From: Tomitella cavernea
GTDB taxonomy: Bacteria; Actinomycetota; Actinomycetes; Mycobacteriales; Mycobacteriaceae
DNA: 64,000 nucleotides
Assembly: GCF_016599145.1 (NCBI RefSeq)
Contig: NZ_JAENKO010000001.1
Coordinates: 209,030 to 273,029, forward strand
Direction of reading: 5' to 3'
Shown here piece by piece: positions 24,611 to 33,170 of this stretch. Position 1 is the first letter of the stretch, and the number at the start of each line of letters is the position of its first letter. The position numbers and the translations under genes were made by a program. The notes below the pieces were generated by a model that saw nothing but the letters and a program-made list of their open reading frames with translations, was not told the DNA's origin and did not search any database.

Positions 24611-27345
24611 AGCTGAGCACTTGGCATCTGCGCACCGGTTCGGTGGTGGCCGCGTGGCTGGTCGCGCTCGTCGTCGTGGCCGCGGCCCACGAGCAGATCC
24701 CGCAGTCGCCGTGGCTGCTCGTGCACCTGCTGGGCCTGGGTGCGGCCACCAACGCCATCCTCATCTGGAGCTGGTACTTCACCGAGGCCATGCTCAAGCT
24801 GGGTCGCGACCAGGGCCGGCGCACCCAGACCACCAGGTTGGCCGGGCTCAACGCCGGTGCCGTCACCGTCGTCGCCGGCGTCCTCGCCGACGCCTGGCCC
24901 GTCACCGCGGCCGGCGCAATCCTGGTGGGCGTCGTGGCCCTGTGGCACGGGGCCGCCATGGCCCACCGGCTGCGGCACGCATTGCCCTCGCGCTTCGGGC
25001 CGATGGTCCGCTTCTACGCCGCCGCCGGGCTGATGCTGCCCGTCGGCGCGGGGCTGGGCGCCGCGATGGCCTGGGGCCGGCTGCCGGGCGACTGGTATTC
25101 CCGGTTCATCGTCGCGCACGCGATGCTCAACGTGCTCGGGTGGATCGGCCTCACCGTCCTCGGCACTCTCGTCACGCTCTGGGCGACGATACTGCGCACC
25201 CGCATCGGCTCCGGTGTGGAAGACGCGGCCAAACGGGGCCTGCCCGCCCTCGTCGCGGCGCTCACCGTCGCCGTAGGCGGGGCGCTGGGCGGGCTCGCCT
25301 GGCTCGCCGCCGCCGGCGTCGCCGCCTATACCGTCGCCGTTGGATACGTGCTGTGGCCGCACGTCGACGAGGCGCGCCGCAAGAAGCCGATCCACTTCCC
25401 CCCGCTGTCGGTGCTCGCCGGGGCCGCCTGGCTGGCCGGATCCCTCGTCGCTCTGACGGCGGGCCTGGCGGTGGCCGCCTCGCACGGAGGCCCCGCGGCG
25501 TGGTCGTCGGCCGAGAACGCCCTGCGCGACGTCGTCCCGGCCCTCGTCGCCGGGTTCCTCGCGCAGGTGCTGCTGGGCGCACTCTCATACCTCATGCCGG
25601 TGGTCCTCGGCTCGCGGCCGTCGGCCACGCAGCAGGCGACGAAAGTCCTCGACACCCTCGCCGTCGCCCGGATCGCCATGGTCAACGCGGCGCTGCTGCT
25701 CGCCGTGCTGCCGACGCCGCCCCGGGTGCAGCAGTTCTCGTGGATCGTCGTGGTCGCCGGGCTCGCCGTGTTCGTCCTGCTCCTGGCGCGCGCGTGGCTG
25801 GTGGCGCGCAAGGTCGGGAACGGTCCGATGACCCCGCCCGATCGCGGTGCGCGCGTCGACCCTTACAAGGGCCGGCGTCTCGGTCACGCGCTCGCCGGCC
25901 TCGGCGTGGCGGTGCTGGTCGCGGCGGCCGGGGTCGCGGTGGACCCCGCCGCGGCGGGCTTCGACTCCGGCGCGGCCGCGCAGGCCGCGGGTCCTGCCGC
26001 GCAGTCGACCGGCGAGACGACGACGGTGTCGCTGCATGTGCAGGGCATGCGGTTCGTCGACGCCGACGGCCGCACCCTCGGCGCCGGCACCCCGATCGAG
26101 GTCCCGCGCGGCGACAAGCTGGTCATCGAACTGACGAACACCGGCGACCAGCGCCACGACCTCGTACTCGCCAACGGTGCGCGCTCGCCGCGGCTGGCGG
26201 TGGGGCAATCGGCGCGGATCGACGCGGGCGTCATCGACGGGGACGTCGACGGGTGGTGCGACATCGCCGGCCACCGGCAGATGGGCATGGTGCTGCGCAT
26301 CGACGCCGTAGGCGGGGACCGAGCGGACGGGGAGGGAGCCGACGGGGGCGGAACGGATTCCGGAACCGGCCCGGCCGCGCGGTCAGGCATGGTGCACGGT
26401 GGGATGATGGACCATGAGCGGTCCGCGAAGGGCGGCCTCTCGGCCGTGCCCTCGCTGCCGGATCTGCTCGCCGACCCGGGCCCCGGCTTCCAGGCACGCG
26501 ACGCCGCGCTCGCCCCCGCGTCGGATGAGACGGTGCACAAGCTCACCTTGGACGTCACTGACGAGAAGATCGAGGTGGCGCCCGGATTCACGCAGACGCT
26601 GTGGCCGTACGGCATCGACGGGCAGGCCGGCACCGTGCCCGGGCCCGTGCTGCGCGGCAAGGTGGGCGACACGTTCGAGATCACGCTCCGCAACGACGCC
26701 ACCATGGACCACTCGATCGACTTCCACGCGGGCAGCCTGGCCCCCGACCGCCCGATGCGCAGCATCGCGCCGGGCGAATCGCTGACCTACACGTTCACCG
26801 CGACGAAGTCCGGCATCTGGCTATACCACTGCTCCACGATGCCGATGTCGCTGCACATCGCCAACGGCATGTTCGGCGCGGTCATCATCGACCCGCCGGA
26901 CCTGCCCCCGGTGGACAGGGAATACGTGCTGGTCCAGTCCGAGGAGTACCTGGGCGCCGACGGCGGCATCGCGGACCAGGCGAAGATCAACGCGGAGAGG
27001 CCCGACCTCGTGGTGTTCAACGGTTACCCGAACCAGTACGACCACGACCCGCTCACCGCGAAGGTGGGCGAGCGGGTACGGATCTGGGTGCTGGCCGCCG
27101 GGCCCAACGACGGCACCACGTTCCACGTGATCGGCGGGCAGTTCGACACCGTGTGGAAGGAGGGCGCCTACCTGCTGCGCCCGGGGAATTCCTCGCAGGG
27201 CGGCAGTCAGGCCCTGGACCTGGGACCTGCACAGGGCGGCTTCGTCGAGCTCGTCTTCCCCGAGGCCGGGCACTACCCGTTCGTCGACCATGCGATGGTG
27301 GATGCCGAGCGCGGCGCGCACGGCATCATCCGGGTGACGGACTGA
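24607..27345 (+). CDS. nirK: Membrane-fused copper nitrite reductase with extra cupredoxin domain
   Basis: A 912-residue protein reducing nitrite to nitric oxide, by homology of its C-terminus. Residues 1-420 form about ten membrane spans. Residues 470-570 form a cupredoxin domain with candidate copper ligands in QRHDLVL and GWCDIAGHRQMGM. After a Gly/Asp linker, residues 640-912 form an AniA/NirK module: HSIDFHAG, YHCSTMPMSLHIANGM, the catalytic-His region FHVIGGQFDTVW and the C-terminal FVDHAMVDAERGAHG. All type 1 and type 2 copper positions expected from family alignments appear present. It is last in the operon and a hairpin follows 22 bp after its stop. Confidence 0.88.
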   Translation: MKLSTWHLRTGSVVAAWLVALVVVAAAHEQIPQSPWLLVHLLGLGAATNAILIWSWYFTEAMLKLGRDQGRRTQTTRLAGLNAGAVTVVAGVLADAWPVTAAGAILVGVVALWHGAAMAHRLRHALPSRFGPMVRFYAAAGLMLPVGAGLGAAMAWGRLPGDWYSRFIVAHAMLNVLGWIGLTVLGTLVTLWATILRTRIGSGVEDAAKRGLPALVAALTVAVGGALGGLAWLAAAGVAAYTVAVGYVLWPHVDEARRKKPIHFPPLSVLAGAAWLAGSLVALTAGLAVAASHGGPAAWSSAENALRDVVPALVAGFLAQVLLGALSYLMPVVLGSRPSATQQATKVLDTLAVARIAMVNAALLLAVLPTPPRVQQFSWIVVVAGLAVFVLLLARAWLVARKVGNGPMTPPDRGARVDPYKGRRLGHALAGLGVAVLVAAAGVAVDPAAAGFDSGAAAQAAGPAAQSTGETTTVSLHVQGMRFVDADGRTLGAGTPIEVPRGDKLVIELTNTGDQRHDLVLANGARSPRLAVGQSARIDAGVIDGDVDGWCDIAGHRQMGMVLRIDAVGGDRADGEGADGGGTDSGTGPAARSGMVHGGMMDHERSAKGGLSAVPSLPDLLADPGPGFQARDAALAPASDETVHKLTLDVTDEKIEVAPGFTQTLWPYGIDGQAGTVPGPVLRGKVGDTFEITLRNDATMDHSIDFHAGSLAPDRPMRSIAPGESLTYTFTATKSGIWLYHCSTMPMSLHIANGMFGAVIIDPPDLPPVDREYVLVQSEEYLGADGGIADQAKINAERPDLVVFNGYPNQYDHDPLTAKVGERVRIWVLAAGPNDGTTFHVIGGQFDTVWKEGAYLLRPGNSSQGGSQALDLGPAQGGFVELVFPEAGHYPFVDHAMVDAERGAHGIIRVTD

Positions 27346-27367
27346 GCCTGCCGGCCGGCTGACCCCG

Positions 27368-27425
27368 CGCTCGGTACGTTCTTCGGTGATTCCCCGTCGC
27401 AGTTCACCGAAAAGCGCACCGAGCG
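27368..27425. repeat. 58-nt hairpin element, copy 1
   Basis: Two 22-nt arms (left arm CGCTCGGTACGTTCTTCGG plus TGA) surround a 14-nt loop. The arms pair with only three mismatches. It shares arm sequence (20 of 22) and exact 22-14-22 layout with copy 2 at 28448, while the loops differ. It lies between nirK and the DUF559 gene and may act as a nirK terminator. Confidence 0.85.
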
Positions 27426-27506
27426 GCGACGCGCACGGGCCCGAGTTATCCACAGGCTGCCCCGCGGATCGACGTTGCAGGGGCCCGTGGATGCCATGCT
27501 CGCGGT

Positions 27507-28439
27507 GTGGGGGAACCGACAGAACCTTTTCGGGCCAAGGACGCCATAGCCGCCAAACGCATCACGGATCATCGCGTGCGCACCCGATGCCGCAGGCTCA
27601 TGCCCGGCATCCACCTGCGCAGAGACGTCGAGTACACCGCCGCGCGCCAGGCGAGAGCCCTGGCGCTGTGGCTCCGGGGCCGGGCGGTGCTCGCGGGATT
27701 CTCGGCGGCCGTGCTGTGGGGCACGAAGTGGATCGACGCCGACAGGCCCGCTGCGTGCAATTGCCCGCGCCGCCTGCCCGCGCCCGAAGGAGTGGACGTG
27801 TACCGCGACGTGCTGACGGAGTGCGACGTCACCGTCCGGCACGGCATCGCGCTGACCACGCCCGTGCGCACCGCCTTCGACCTGGGCCGGCGGCTGGAGC
27901 TCGACGACGCCGTGGCCGTTCTCGACGCGATGTACCAGACGAAGCGCGTGAGCAAGCAGCAACTTGCCGATTACGCGCGCAGACATCCGGGGAGCGCACA
28001 CATCCGACGGCTGCGCGAGGCCATCGAGCTCTCCGACGAGGGCGGTGAATCGCCGCAGGAGACGCGCACGCGGCTGGCGATCATCCGTGACGGGCTCCCC
28101 CGGCCGGACACCCAGAAGTACGTCCTGCGATCGGACGGTGCGGCGATCGGACGTGTCGACATGCTGTGGCCGCGGTGGCGGGTGATCGTGGAGTACGAGG
28201 GCGACGGGCATCGCGCCGGCAGCCAGTTCGACCGCGACTGCGCGCGCTGGAATACGCTGCAGGACCACGGTTGGCAGGTCATCCGCGTCAAGAACGGGAC
28301 GCTCGACCCGGACGAGCGGGGTGCGACGATGCGGCTGATCCGCGATGCGCTCTGGCGGTCCGGCGCGCCGGTGGATCAGTGGCCGTCGCCGACGCACCCG
28401 TGGGTGCCACCCGCGACGGACCCGGGCGAGGCCACCTGA
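27507..28439 (+). CDS. DUF559 endonuclease-like protein
   Basis: A 310-residue cytosolic protein. Residues 1-180 resemble the N-terminal region of actinobacterial DUF559/AbiEi-like proteins (RRLMPGIHLRRDVEYTAARQ, VRTAFDLGRRLELDDAVAVL). Residues 195-275 form a restriction-endonuclease-like fold related to very-short-patch repair nucleases: IGRVDMLWPRWRVIVEYEGD supplies the acidic pair, then WNTLQDHGWQVIRV. The target and function are unknown. It is the only gene between two matching 58-nt hairpins, which suggests a unit that moves or is regulated with them. GTG 27507 has a poor ribosome site, so the start is tentative. Confidence 0.8.
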   Translation: MGEPTEPFRAKDAIAAKRITDHRVRTRCRRLMPGIHLRRDVEYTAARQARALALWLRGRAVLAGFSAAVLWGTKWIDADRPAACNCPRRLPAPEGVDVYRDVLTECDVTVRHGIALTTPVRTAFDLGRRLELDDAVAVLDAMYQTKRVSKQQLADYARRHPGSAHIRRLREAIELSDEGGESPQETRTRLAIIRDGLPRPDTQKYVLRSDGAAIGRVDMLWPRWRVIVEYEGDGHRAGSQFDRDCARWNTLQDHGWQVIRVKNGTLDPDERGATMRLIRDALWRSGAPVDQWPSPTHPWVPPATDPGEAT

Positions 28440-28447
28440 CGCCCTGC

Positions 28448-28505
28448 CGCTCGGTACGTTCCTCGGTGCAATCGGACCGGGTCGCACCGAAGAACGTACC
28501 GAGCG
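28448..28505. repeat. 58-nt hairpin element, copy 2
   Basis: Arms of 22 nt (CGCTCGGTACGTTCCTCGG plus TGC on the left, GCACCGAAGAACGTACCGAG plus CG on the right) pair with one mismatch around a 14-nt loop. Same layout as copy 1 but a different loop, showing that pairing and arm sequence are conserved. It lies 8 bp after the DUF559 stop. Confidence 0.88.
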
Positions 28506-28584
28506 CGGAGGTGCGCGATGGCGACGCCGGGGCCCGGCCCCCTGTCCCGGCGCGCGGGGGCGCCGCACCCGGGCCCACCTCTGG

Positions 28585-29709
28585 CTACAGCGACGCGAGC
28601 CGTGCGACGGCCTGCTCGTAGTCGCCGACGAGCTGTTCCATACTTTCGGCCACCGGGCGGATCTCGTTCATCCGGCCGACTATCTGCCCGGCGGGCATCG
28701 CCACCACATCCGGGTCGTCCGCGGCGGAGATCCGCTGGTGGGCCTCGCTGACCAGGATGTTCTGCAACGGCATCGGCAGCGGGTCCGGCGCGCCGGGCGC
28801 GGCCCACGCCTCGGTCCATTTGGTCTTGAGCAGCCGGGCCGGCTTGCCCGAGTAGATGCGGCTGCGCACCGTGTCCGATGACGTGGCGGAGAGCAACGCA
28901 CGCTGGATCGTCGACGGCCCCTCCCCCGATGCGCTGCCCAGCTTGTATTCGGCGGCGGTGAGCCAGTACGAGCCCATCCACACGCCCGACGCGCCGAGCG
29001 CCAGCGCCGCCGCGATCTGCCGCCCGCTGCCGATGCCGCCCGCCGCGAGCACCGAGACCCGGTCGCCCGCGGCGGCCTGCACCGCGTCGACGATCTCGGG
29101 GACGAGGACCATCGACGCGATCTCCCCGGTGTGCCCGCCCGCCTCGTAGCCCTGGGCGATGACGATGTCCACGCCGCTGTCCACGTGGTGCAGCGCGTGC
29201 GACACCGCGCCGGCGAGGGCCGCGACCGGGACGCCGTGCTCGTGGGCCTCGCCGATGATGTCGGCCGGCGGCGAGCCGAGCGCGTTGGCGATGAGGGCCG
29301 GGCGGTGCTTCAGCGCGACGTCCACCTGCGCGCGGGCCACCGAGTGCAGCCAGCCGAGCACGCCCGCCGCGTGCTCGTCGGACGTGTCCAGCGGCGGCAC
29401 GCCCAGGTCGTCGAGGGTGCGGTCGACGAAGGCGCGGTGCTCCGGCGGGATCATCGACTCGAGGTCGGTCTGCCCGCCCTCGGTGGGCACCTTCGCCGGC
29501 ATGACCACGTCGACGCCGTACGGCTTGCCGTCGGTGTTCTCGTCCATCCAGGCGAGCGTGGCCTCGAGCTCGTCGGGGTCGTTGAACCGGACGCAGCCGA
29601 GAACGCCCAGGCCGCCCGCCCGGCTGATGGCGGCGGCGACGTGCTCGGAAGGGGTGAAGCCGAAGACCGGCCGTTCGATGCCGAGCTTCTCGCAGAGAGG
29701 GGTGCGCAT
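28585..29709 (-). CDS. Nitronate monooxygenase-family flavin oxidoreductase (possibly IpdC-like)
   Basis: A 374-residue FMN TIM-barrel protein. Family marks are the start MRTPLCEKLGIERPVFGF, DIVIAQGYEAGGHTGEI with the substrate-binding His, and the FMN-phosphate loop VLAAGGIGSGRQIAAALALG. It starts 8 bp after fadD19 and is probably co-transcribed with it under the KstR-like site. M. tuberculosis Rv3553 (IpdC), an enzyme of steroid CD-ring degradation, is of the same superfamily, but the family is large and the sequence alone does not prove this function. The ATG at 29709 gives the canonical start. Confidence 0.85.
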   Translation of the reverse strand: MRTPLCEKLGIERPVFGFTPSEHVAAAISRAGGLGVLGCVRFNDPDELEATLAWMDENTDGKPYGVDVVMPAKVPTEGGQTDLESMIPPEHRAFVDRTLDDLGVPPLDTSDEHAAGVLGWLHSVARAQVDVALKHRPALIANALGSPPADIIGEAHEHGVPVAALAGAVSHALHHVDSGVDIVIAQGYEAGGHTGEIASMVLVPEIVDAVQAAAGDRVSVLAAGGIGSGRQIAAALALGASGVWMGSYWLTAAEYKLGSASGEGPSTIQRALLSATSSDTVRSRIYSGKPARLLKTKWTEAWAAPGAPDPLPMPLQNILVSEAHQRISAADDPDVVAMPAGQIVGRMNEIRPVAESMEQLVGDYEQAVARLASL

Positions 29710-29717
29710 GTGTGTCC

Positions 29718-31352
29718 TCAGGAGTTGGTGGCCGCAGCGGCCTTGCGGGCGTCTGCGGGGCGGGATTCGGTGATGGATGCGGCCCACTTGTAGTCGGGCT
29801 TGCCGGCGGGCGAACGCTTGATCTCGTCGACGAACCACAGCGCGCGCGGCGTCTTGTACCCGGCGATGTGCTCGCGAGCGGCGGCGTCGACCGAGTCGAA
29901 GCTCGGCACCGCGTCGTCGCGCACGGCGACCACCGCGGCGACGGCGCTGCCCATCCTGTCGTCGGGGATGCCGACCACGAGCGCGTCGAAGACGTCCGGG
30001 TGCGCCTTGAGCGCGCCCTCAACCTCCTCGGGGAAGACCTTCTCGCCGCCGGTGTTGATCGACACCGAGCCGCGGCCCAGCATCGTCACGGTGCCGTCGG
30101 CGTCGACGGTCGCGTAGTCGCCGGGGATCGAGTAACGGACGCCGTTGATCGTCTGGAACGTCTTGGCCGTCTTCGCCTCGTCCTTGTGGTAGCCGATTGG
30201 CAGGATGCCGCACCGAGCGAGCAGGCCCACCTGGCCCGAGCCCGGCTCGACCGGTTCGCCGTCCTCGCCGAGAACTTTCGTGGACTCGTCGATCTTCACG
30301 CGCGGACCCGAGTCCAGCTTCGTGTCCTTGGTGATCAGGCCCATGCCGGAGAACCCCGTCTCCGATGACCCGATCGAGTCGGTGAGCACGGTGTTCGGCA
30401 GCGCGTCCAGGTACTGGCGCTTGACCGACGGCGAGAACAACGCGGCGCTCGAGGCGATGGCGTAGAGCGTGGAGGTGTCGTGCTTGCCGGACAGCAGCCC
30501 GTCGATCATGGGCCGGGCCATCGCGTCACCGACGATGAACAACACGTTGACCCCGTGCTTCTCGATGACCTGCCAGGCGAAGTCGCCGTCGAACTCCGGG
30601 TAGACGACGGCCTTGCCCGCGGTGAACAGGCTCTGGAACACCGCCCACTGCGATCCGCCGTGAATGAACGGCGGGATGGGGTAGCGCACCATCTGCGGGT
30701 TGCCGGCGCCCTCGTTGGCCAGCTGCCACTCGTCGGCCACGTACTCGCCGGTGACGAAGTTGATGCCGCCGCCGAGCACACGCCACACGTCCTCCTGGCG
30801 CCACATCACACCCTTGGGCATGCCGGTGGTGCCGCCGGTGTAGAGGAAGTAGAGGTCGTCGCCGGAACGCTCGCCGAAGTTCCGCTCGCCCGGCTGCGCG
30901 GCCAGTGCGTCCTCGTACAGCGCGGCGCCATGGGCGCCGTACTGGGCGTCCGTGCCGTCCTCGATGACCACCGTGGCGGTGATCTTCGGCAGGCCCGGCA
31001 GGATCGCTGCGACCTTGTCCGAGTACTGGCGCTCGTAGATCAGCGCCACCGCATCGGAGTCGTCGAGAATGTGGGTGAGCTCCTTCTCCACGTACCGGAA
31101 GTTCACGTTCACCATGACCGCGCGCGCCTTGAAGATGGCGATCATGGCTTCGATGCATTCGATGGTGTTCCGGCTGTAGAGCCCGACGCGGTCGCCCGGC
31201 CGCACACCCTGCGCGATGAGATGGTGCGCGAGCCGGTTGGCGCGCTCGTCCATCTGCGCGTAGGTGCGGCTGCGGTCGCCGGACTCGATGGCGATCCGAT
31301 CCGGCACGAGGTCTACACAGTGCTCGATGAGGTCAGCGATATTCAGGGCCAC
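29718..31352 (-). CDS. fadD19: Steroid side-chain acyl-CoA ligase FadD19
   Basis: A 544-residue ANL-family ligase that activates sterol side-chain carboxylates with CoA. The AMP-binding loop YFLYTGGTTGMPKGVMWRQ lies near residue 175, DSIGSSETG near 328, and GRGSVSINTGGEKVFPEEVE with the C-terminal lysine in SPAGKPDYKW complete the fold. GTG 31352 gives MALNIADLIEH, matching the M. tuberculosis FadD19 start; TTG 31361 is also in frame. A KstR-like box lies 12 bp upstream, so the mRNA may be nearly leaderless. It is divergent from echA19, as Rv3515c is from Rv3516. Confidence 0.93.
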   Translation of the reverse strand: MALNIADLIEHCVDLVPDRIAIESGDRSRTYAQMDERANRLAHHLIAQGVRPGDRVGLYSRNTIECIEAMIAIFKARAVMVNVNFRYVEKELTHILDDSDAVALIYERQYSDKVAAILPGLPKITATVVIEDGTDAQYGAHGAALYEDALAAQPGERNFGERSGDDLYFLYTGGTTGMPKGVMWRQEDVWRVLGGGINFVTGEYVADEWQLANEGAGNPQMVRYPIPPFIHGGSQWAVFQSLFTAGKAVVYPEFDGDFAWQVIEKHGVNVLFIVGDAMARPMIDGLLSGKHDTSTLYAIASSAALFSPSVKRQYLDALPNTVLTDSIGSSETGFSGMGLITKDTKLDSGPRVKIDESTKVLGEDGEPVEPGSGQVGLLARCGILPIGYHKDEAKTAKTFQTINGVRYSIPGDYATVDADGTVTMLGRGSVSINTGGEKVFPEEVEGALKAHPDVFDALVVGIPDDRMGSAVAAVVAVRDDAVPSFDSVDAAAREHIAGYKTPRALWFVDEIKRSPAGKPDYKWAASITESRPADARKAAAATNS

Positions 31353-31363
31353 ACGACCCAAAC

Positions 31364-31377
31364 TAGAACGTGTTACG
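31364..31377. promoter_or_regulatory. KstR-like operator between fadD19 and echA19
   Basis: TAGAACGTGTTACG matches TNNAACNNGTTNNA at all fixed positions except the last. It is 12 bp from the chosen fadD19 start and 131 bp from echA19. Confidence 0.75.
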
Positions 31378-31507
31378 GTTCAAGGCAAGAGCTTTCCGAG
31401 ATCCACGTCACGAGCAGCAGCGATGCCGCCGTGCGCCACACACGACCCTGGTTTCGCGGGAGTCGCGGGGCGCCCATCACCATCCGCAGCACCGACCCGG
31501 AGGACAG

Positions 31508-32362
31508 ATGACCGACACCGCAGAACGGATGGACATCAGCAGCGAGCACTGCCTGGTCGACAAGCGCGGACACACGCTCATCGTCACCATGCACCGCCCC
31601 GAGGCCCGCAACGCGCTGTCCGCGGACATGATGGCGACGATGCAGGCCGCGTGGGACCTCGTCGACGAGGACCCGGACATCCGCGTCGCGATCCTCACCG
31701 GGGCGGGCGGCGCGTTCTGCGCGGGCATGGACCTCAAAGCGATGAACAGCACTCCCCCCGGCGAGTCGATGCGCTCAGGCCACGAGGAAGGCGGGGGCGC
31801 AGGGTCCTCGTCCTCGGGCGGTCTGGACGTCACGCGGCTGCCGGCCCTGCTCAAGGGCCGCCGGCTGACCAAACCCCTGATCGCGGCCGTCGAGGGGGCG
31901 GCCGTGGCCGGGGGCACCGAGATCCTGCAGGGCACCGACATCCGCGTGGCCGGGCGCAGCGCCCGGTTCGGCGTCGCGGAAGCCAAGTGGGGTTTGTTCC
32001 CGCTGGGCGGCTCGGCGGTGCGCCTGGCCCGCCAGATCCCGTACACCCTCGCCGCGGACCTGCTGCTCACCGGGCGGCTCATCAACGCCGACGAGGCCCG
32101 CGAGTACGGGCTGATCGGCTACGTGGTGGACGACGGCGCCGCGCTGGACAAGGCCCTCAAGCTGGCGGAGACCATCGCCGGCAATGGCCCCGTCGCGGTG
32201 CAAGCGATCCTGCGCACCCTCCGCGAGACCGAGGGAATGCACGAGGAGGACGCGTTCCGCATCGAGTCGAAGATCGGCGTCGCGGTGTTCCGCAGCGACG
32301 ATGCGAAGATCGGGCCGCGGGCGTTCGCGCAGAAGCAGAAGCCGGAGTTCACGGGCCGCTAG
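31508..32362 (+). CDS. echA19: Enoyl-CoA hydratase EchA19
   Basis: A 284-residue crotonase-fold enzyme that hydrates the unsaturated sterol side-chain CoA ester. It has the oxyanion-hole segments [14 protein letters not shown] and [20 protein letters not shown], and the catalytic-acid region [19 protein letters not shown] Gly/Ser-rich insertion at about 85-105 ([12 protein letters not shown]) is an unusual loop. GGAGG precedes ATG 31508. It is divergent from fadD19 behind a shared KstR-like site and is the last sterol gene before the island. Confidence 0.92.
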   Translation: MTDTAERMDISSEHCLVDKRGHTLIVTMHRPEARNALSADMMATMQAAWDLVDEDPDIRVAILTGAGGAFCAGMDLKAMNSTPPGESMRSGHEEGGGAGSSSSGGLDVTRLPALLKGRRLTKPLIAAVEGAAVAGGTEILQGTDIRVAGRSARFGVAEAKWGLFPLGGSAVRLARQIPYTLAADLLLTGRLINADEAREYGLIGYVVDDGAALDKALKLAETIAGNGPVAVQAILRTLRETEGMHEEDAFRIESKIGVAVFRSDDAKIGPRAFAQKQKPEFTGR

Positions 32363-32401
32363 CGGCCCCTTTCCGCTGGGTGCCGGCCGCCGATCGCACC
32401 G

Positions 32402-32797
32402 TCAGGCCGGTGCGGCCACCTCGAGCCCCACGGATTCCGCGGCGTCGGGCAAGCGCAGGTCATACGCCACGAAAGCTGTGAGCGCTCCGGCCAGCTGCAG
32501 CGCCGATGCCAGATGAATCGCGTCCAATGAACGCAACGCCGACTGCCCGAGTGAGCACGCACCGTCGATGACCTTGTCGGAGATCGGCATCGTGTCCATC
32601 GCTGCAAGCACACTCGATGTCCGGTCGATCAGCCTGGGCACTGCCATGCGCCGGGCCGTACGCATGAGTTCCACCCGCGCCAGGGAACTCGATGCCGGCG
32701 GGATCTTCCGCCGGTCGCGCAACCACGCGAACAGGGCCTCCGTTTCCGGCTCGAACACCACGAGCTTGACCAATGCCGAGGTGTCGAGGTGGATGAC
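32402..32797 (-). pseudogene. VapC-like PIN toxin without a start codon
   Basis: The reading frame encodes a PIN RNase domain: VIHLDTSALVKLVVFEPETE with the first catalytic Asp, VELMRTARR with the Glu, and RSLDAIHLASAL and AYDLRLPDAA with the later acidic residues. The natural first codon position is GTC (32797-32795) instead of GTG, and no start codon lies upstream in frame. The first usable codon is TTG 32773, which would remove the first catalytic Asp. The gene is therefore probably silent or makes an inactive protein. Confidence 0.75.
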
Positions 32798-33066
32798 CGG
32801 TCGGCACGCTCCTCTTCGAGGACGGCGGGCATATCGGCGCGGGGCAGCTCCTCGAGCCCGATCTCCGCGATTCCGCCCGCCGCACGCGCCGGTATCACCG
32901 TGCCCGACTTGATCATGTCGGCCCGAACCTGCTCCGCCCCCGACACCGGCACGATCCTCGCCACTACCCGCCCCCGGTTGGTCACCGTGATCTCCTCCCC
33001 CGCTGCCACCTCGGCGATGTATCGCGACGCGTACTACCGCAGTTCACGCACGCCGATGACCTTCAC
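32794..33066 (-). pseudogene. Phd/YefM-type antitoxin with nonsense codon
   Basis: From GTG 33066 the frame reads MKVIGVRELR, then TAG (33036-33034) where the family has Gln, then YASRYIAEVAAGEEITVTNR and the usual Phd/YefM continuation. A restart at GTG 33009 would lack the DNA-binding start. The frame also lacks its own stop: TCA at 32796-32794 replaces TGA, so it runs on into the toxin sequence. A single base change at 32795 would restore both this stop and the toxin start. Confidence 0.8.
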
Positions 33067-33170
33067 ACACCCACGGTAGCACCAGAAGTGCTACACGACT
33101 GCCGTTCGTGGCCTGCATGCACGGGCGCCATCGCCCGGTGGACAGTGTCCATCGGCGTTAACCTCAGCAC

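Noticed and set aside
22786..27345. A 1519-residue open frame covering regulator, NnrS-like and nitrite reductase regions
   Set aside because: Its first 600 residues are the wrong frame of two real genes. Only the part from GTG 24607 has membrane and copper-domain content.
30480..31511. Plus-strand frame over fadD19 as an antisense gene
   Set aside because: Composition and lack of any start signal or domain show a shadow of fadD19.
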